Source: CAZSMC01 sp964607755 (GTDB lineage: Bacteria > Zhuqueibacterota > Zhuqueibacteria > Residuimicrobiales > Krinioviventaceae). Taken from it: a stretch of 64,000 nt of DNA. The number at the start of each line of letters is the position of its first letter. The first letter of the stretch is position 1. The translations under genes were made by a program, and so were the position numbers. Positions 62,661-64,000 of the stretch are shown here, one piece after another. The notes under the pieces are model-generated. The model was not told where the DNA came from. It was given only the letters and a program-made list of their open reading frames with translations, and did not search any database. Location of the stretch: positions 11,293 through 75,292 of the forward strand of contig CAZSMC010000014.1 in the NCBI GenBank assembly GCA_964607755.1, written 5' to 3'.

Positions 62661-63506
62661 ATGGAAAAACGAAATATAACCCGACGAGAATTTGGCAAAA
62701 CCATGGCAGCAGCCAGTGCTGTTTTGAGCTTTGGCTCGTTCAGCCGAGCTACTGAAGAACCTCTGCCGATAGGAATTCAGTTGTATACTGTCCGGGACCT
62801 GACTCGGGAAAATTTCAAAGACACACTGAAAAGAGTGGCTGACATTGGCTATCCGGCTTTCGAGTTTGCCGGATATGGGGGTATGCAAGCCAAAGAATTG
62901 AAAACGTTCTTGGATGAACTTGGCGTCCAGGCCTGCGGAACGCATGAAGGTTTTAACAGCATTTCCGAAGACACCGAGGCGGTCATCGAGTTTAACAAGG
63001 CCATTGGCAACAAATATATAGTCTGCCCGTCTATGCCGCACCTGGTCCGCAAAGGCAGCGCTGAAATGGTTAAGGATTTTGCCAATGACCTGAATGTGGT
63101 GGGCTACAAGCTCAAAAAAGCAGGAATGCAACTTTGCTACCATAACCATTCATTCGAATTTGAAAAGCGCGACGGTAAAACCATTTTCGACCTCATTTTT
63201 GAAAACTCGGAACCCGACCTGGTTCAAGTTGAAATAGACCTGGCGTGGGCCGTTCAAGGCGGGGCTGATCCGGTCAAAATCATGGATAAATATCCGACCC
63301 GGGTTCCGCTTTTGCATGTGAAAGATATCAACAAAGAGGGCAAGTTGGTGCCCGTAGGTGAAGGCGTGGTACCATTTAAAAAGATCTTTAGAAAAGCAAA
63401 AGAAATCGGCGTTGATTGGTACATTGTCGAGCAAGATCGTTCCGAACGCCCAATTCTGGAAGCGATCGAAATCAGTTATAAAAACCTGGTCAAGCTGTTG
63501 TCATAA
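62661..63506 (+). CDS. Exported sugar phosphate isomerase/epimerase
   Basis: The 281-residue protein has a Tat signal (TRREFGKTMAAASAVLSFG) and then the xylose isomerase-like barrel: IGIQLYTVRDLTRENFKDTL, YPAFEFAGYGG, QLCYHNHSFEFE, VEIDLAWAVQGGADP, LLHVKDINKEG and WYIVEQDRSE. The last Glu and the His/Asp are metal ligands. Export by Tat means it folds, with metal, before transport. AAAGGAG precedes the ATG. It ends at a strong hairpin. Confidence 0.9.
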   Translation: MEKRNITRREFGKTMAAASAVLSFGSFSRATEEPLPIGIQLYTVRDLTRENFKDTLKRVADIGYPAFEFAGYGGMQAKELKTFLDELGVQACGTHEGFNSISEDTEAVIEFNKAIGNKYIVCPSMPHLVRKGSAEMVKDFANDLNVVGYKLKKAGMQLCYHNHSFEFEKRDGKTIFDLIFENSEPDLVQVEIDLAWAVQGGADPVKIMDKYPTRVPLLHVKDINKEGKLVPVGEGVVPFKKIFRKAKEIGVDWYIVEQDRSERPILEAIEISYKNLVKLLS

Positions 63507-63514
63507 AAAGTATG

Positions 63515-63561
63515 CGTTCCCAGCCCATGATGGCTGGGAACGGATTGCCTGCAATTTTTCG
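63515..63561. terminator. Terminator between convergent isomerase and nitroreductase genes
   Basis: CGTTCCCAGCC (63515-63525) and GGCTGGGAACG (63532-63542) are perfect complements with a six-base loop. A second small hairpin ATTGC/GCAAT (63544-63555) runs into TTTTT. Both together probably stop transcription from the plus strand. Confidence 0.82.
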
Positions 63562-63564
63562 TTC

Positions 63565-64000
63565 TTAATCGATAAAAGCCACAATTTCATCTAATGGTTT
63601 GCGTTTTTTCTCTTTAGGGACATCGGCCGGATAACCTAACGGCGTTAGAGCCACCGGCTGCCAATCATCCGGAATATTAAATACTTCATGCACAGCTCTG
63701 GGATCGAATGCCGCTATCCAACAAGTACCCAGGCCCTGTTCGGCTGCCGCTAAAATGAGGTGATCCATAGCAATGGTTGCGTCGACAATGGCGTAATTCA
63801 CATCATCGAATTTTCGGGTCCAGGCCTCTGCCGGCACAGCACAGGCACAGATGACCAGCGGCGCCTGCACAAACCAATCACGATGATAGACCTGACGTAA
63901 CTTTTCTTTCCGGTTAGCTGTCCTGGCCACAATAATACGGATGGGTTGACGATTTGCCGCTGTTGGCGCCAGGTTTGCCGCATTCAATACCGCATCTAGT
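63565..64000 (-). CDS. Nitroreductase-family protein, 5' end outside window
   Basis: The frame is open to the window edge; before the first possible start (TTG at 63987) it reads LDAV, so the gene begins beyond 64000. Visible are NAANLAPTAANRQPIRIIVA (FMN-binding start), AIVDATIAMDHLILAAAEQGLGTCW (helix and GTCW motif) and PVALTPLGYPAD near the end. It belongs to small FMN nitroreductases that reduce nitro compounds or other electron acceptors with NAD(P)H. At least 145 residues are visible, the last part ends normally in IVAFID. Confidence 0.88.
   Translation of the reverse strand, partial: LDAVLNAANLAPTAANRQPIRIIVARTANRKEKLRQVYHRDWFVQAPLVICACAVPAEAWTRKFDDVNYAIVDATIAMDHLILAAAEQGLGTCWIAAFDPRAVHEVFNIPDDWQPVALTPLGYPADVPKEKKRKPLDEIVAFID

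Overview
This 64 kb window looks like chromosome of an anaerobic, Gram-negative, free-living heterotroph. The base composition is moderate, by eye a little over 40% GC. The outer membrane is shown by a TonB-dependent receptor and an Omp85-type barrel. Anaerobic life is shown by superoxide reductase, several ferredoxin-type proteins and a Nuo-like complex. Three formylglycine sulfatases, two of them with HEAT-like tails, and a set of Gfo/Idh/MocA dehydrogenases, xylose-isomerase-like proteins, GH5 and a broken GH29 point to use of sulfated or fucosylated polysaccharides. This gene mix is typical of the FCB side of the tree (KSB1, Calditrichota or related candidate phyla). That placement is inference, because the window holds no rRNA or other marker gene.

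Layout. 1-2924: end of a complex I-like operon, nuoD followed by a NuoI ferredoxin fused to a GltD-type flavoprotein. 3045-6094: a His-rich small membrane protein and a TonB-dependent receptor behind an inverted-repeat operator candidate. 6203-20965: about 14.7 kb of genes all on the minus strand, headed by fur and a near-consensus Fur box. It holds three NifX-like (COG1433) proteins, a tandem-fused MinD/ferredoxin ATPase, a radical SAM enzyme, an MTH1187 protein, a DUF5320-type protein, a ferredoxin, peptide deformylase, Lgt, transporters and others. It resembles an enlarged version of the orange-protein (ORP) Mo/Fe-cluster neighbourhoods of sulfate reducers. 21280-29227: pirin, amino-acid permease with a secreted O-methyltransferase, nitrilase, superoxide reductase, Lon remnant, SpoIIAA-like protein and ZupT. 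29430-41124: sulfatases, a double-MerR regulator, a C1 peptidase, an envelope operon (bactofilin-like/Omp85 fusion, toastrack protein, membrane protein) and a pseudouridine synthase. 41333-52772: lipoproteins, two MNT/HEPN modules, aldo/keto reductase, PAP2, GH5, a third sulfatase operon and a Gfo dehydrogenase. 53130-64000: coiled-coil protein, GH29 remnant, sugar genes, M3 peptidase, an AddB-like nuclease and a partial nitroreductase.

The most striking property is the number of broken genes. A disulfide oxidoreductase (17980-18567), a Lon-like protease (26410-27465) and a GH29 fucosidase (53661-54480) have each lost their middle while keeping both ends. An Mrp ATPase start runs in frame into a radical SAM gene (12402-12554). 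A methyltransferase, an FmdB protein and an alpha/beta hydrolase stop early. In both MNT/HEPN toxin-antitoxin modules the HEPN toxin is broken while the MNT partner is open. Either deletion-driven decay is active in this lineage, or the assembly contains systematic deletions. Raw reads would decide.
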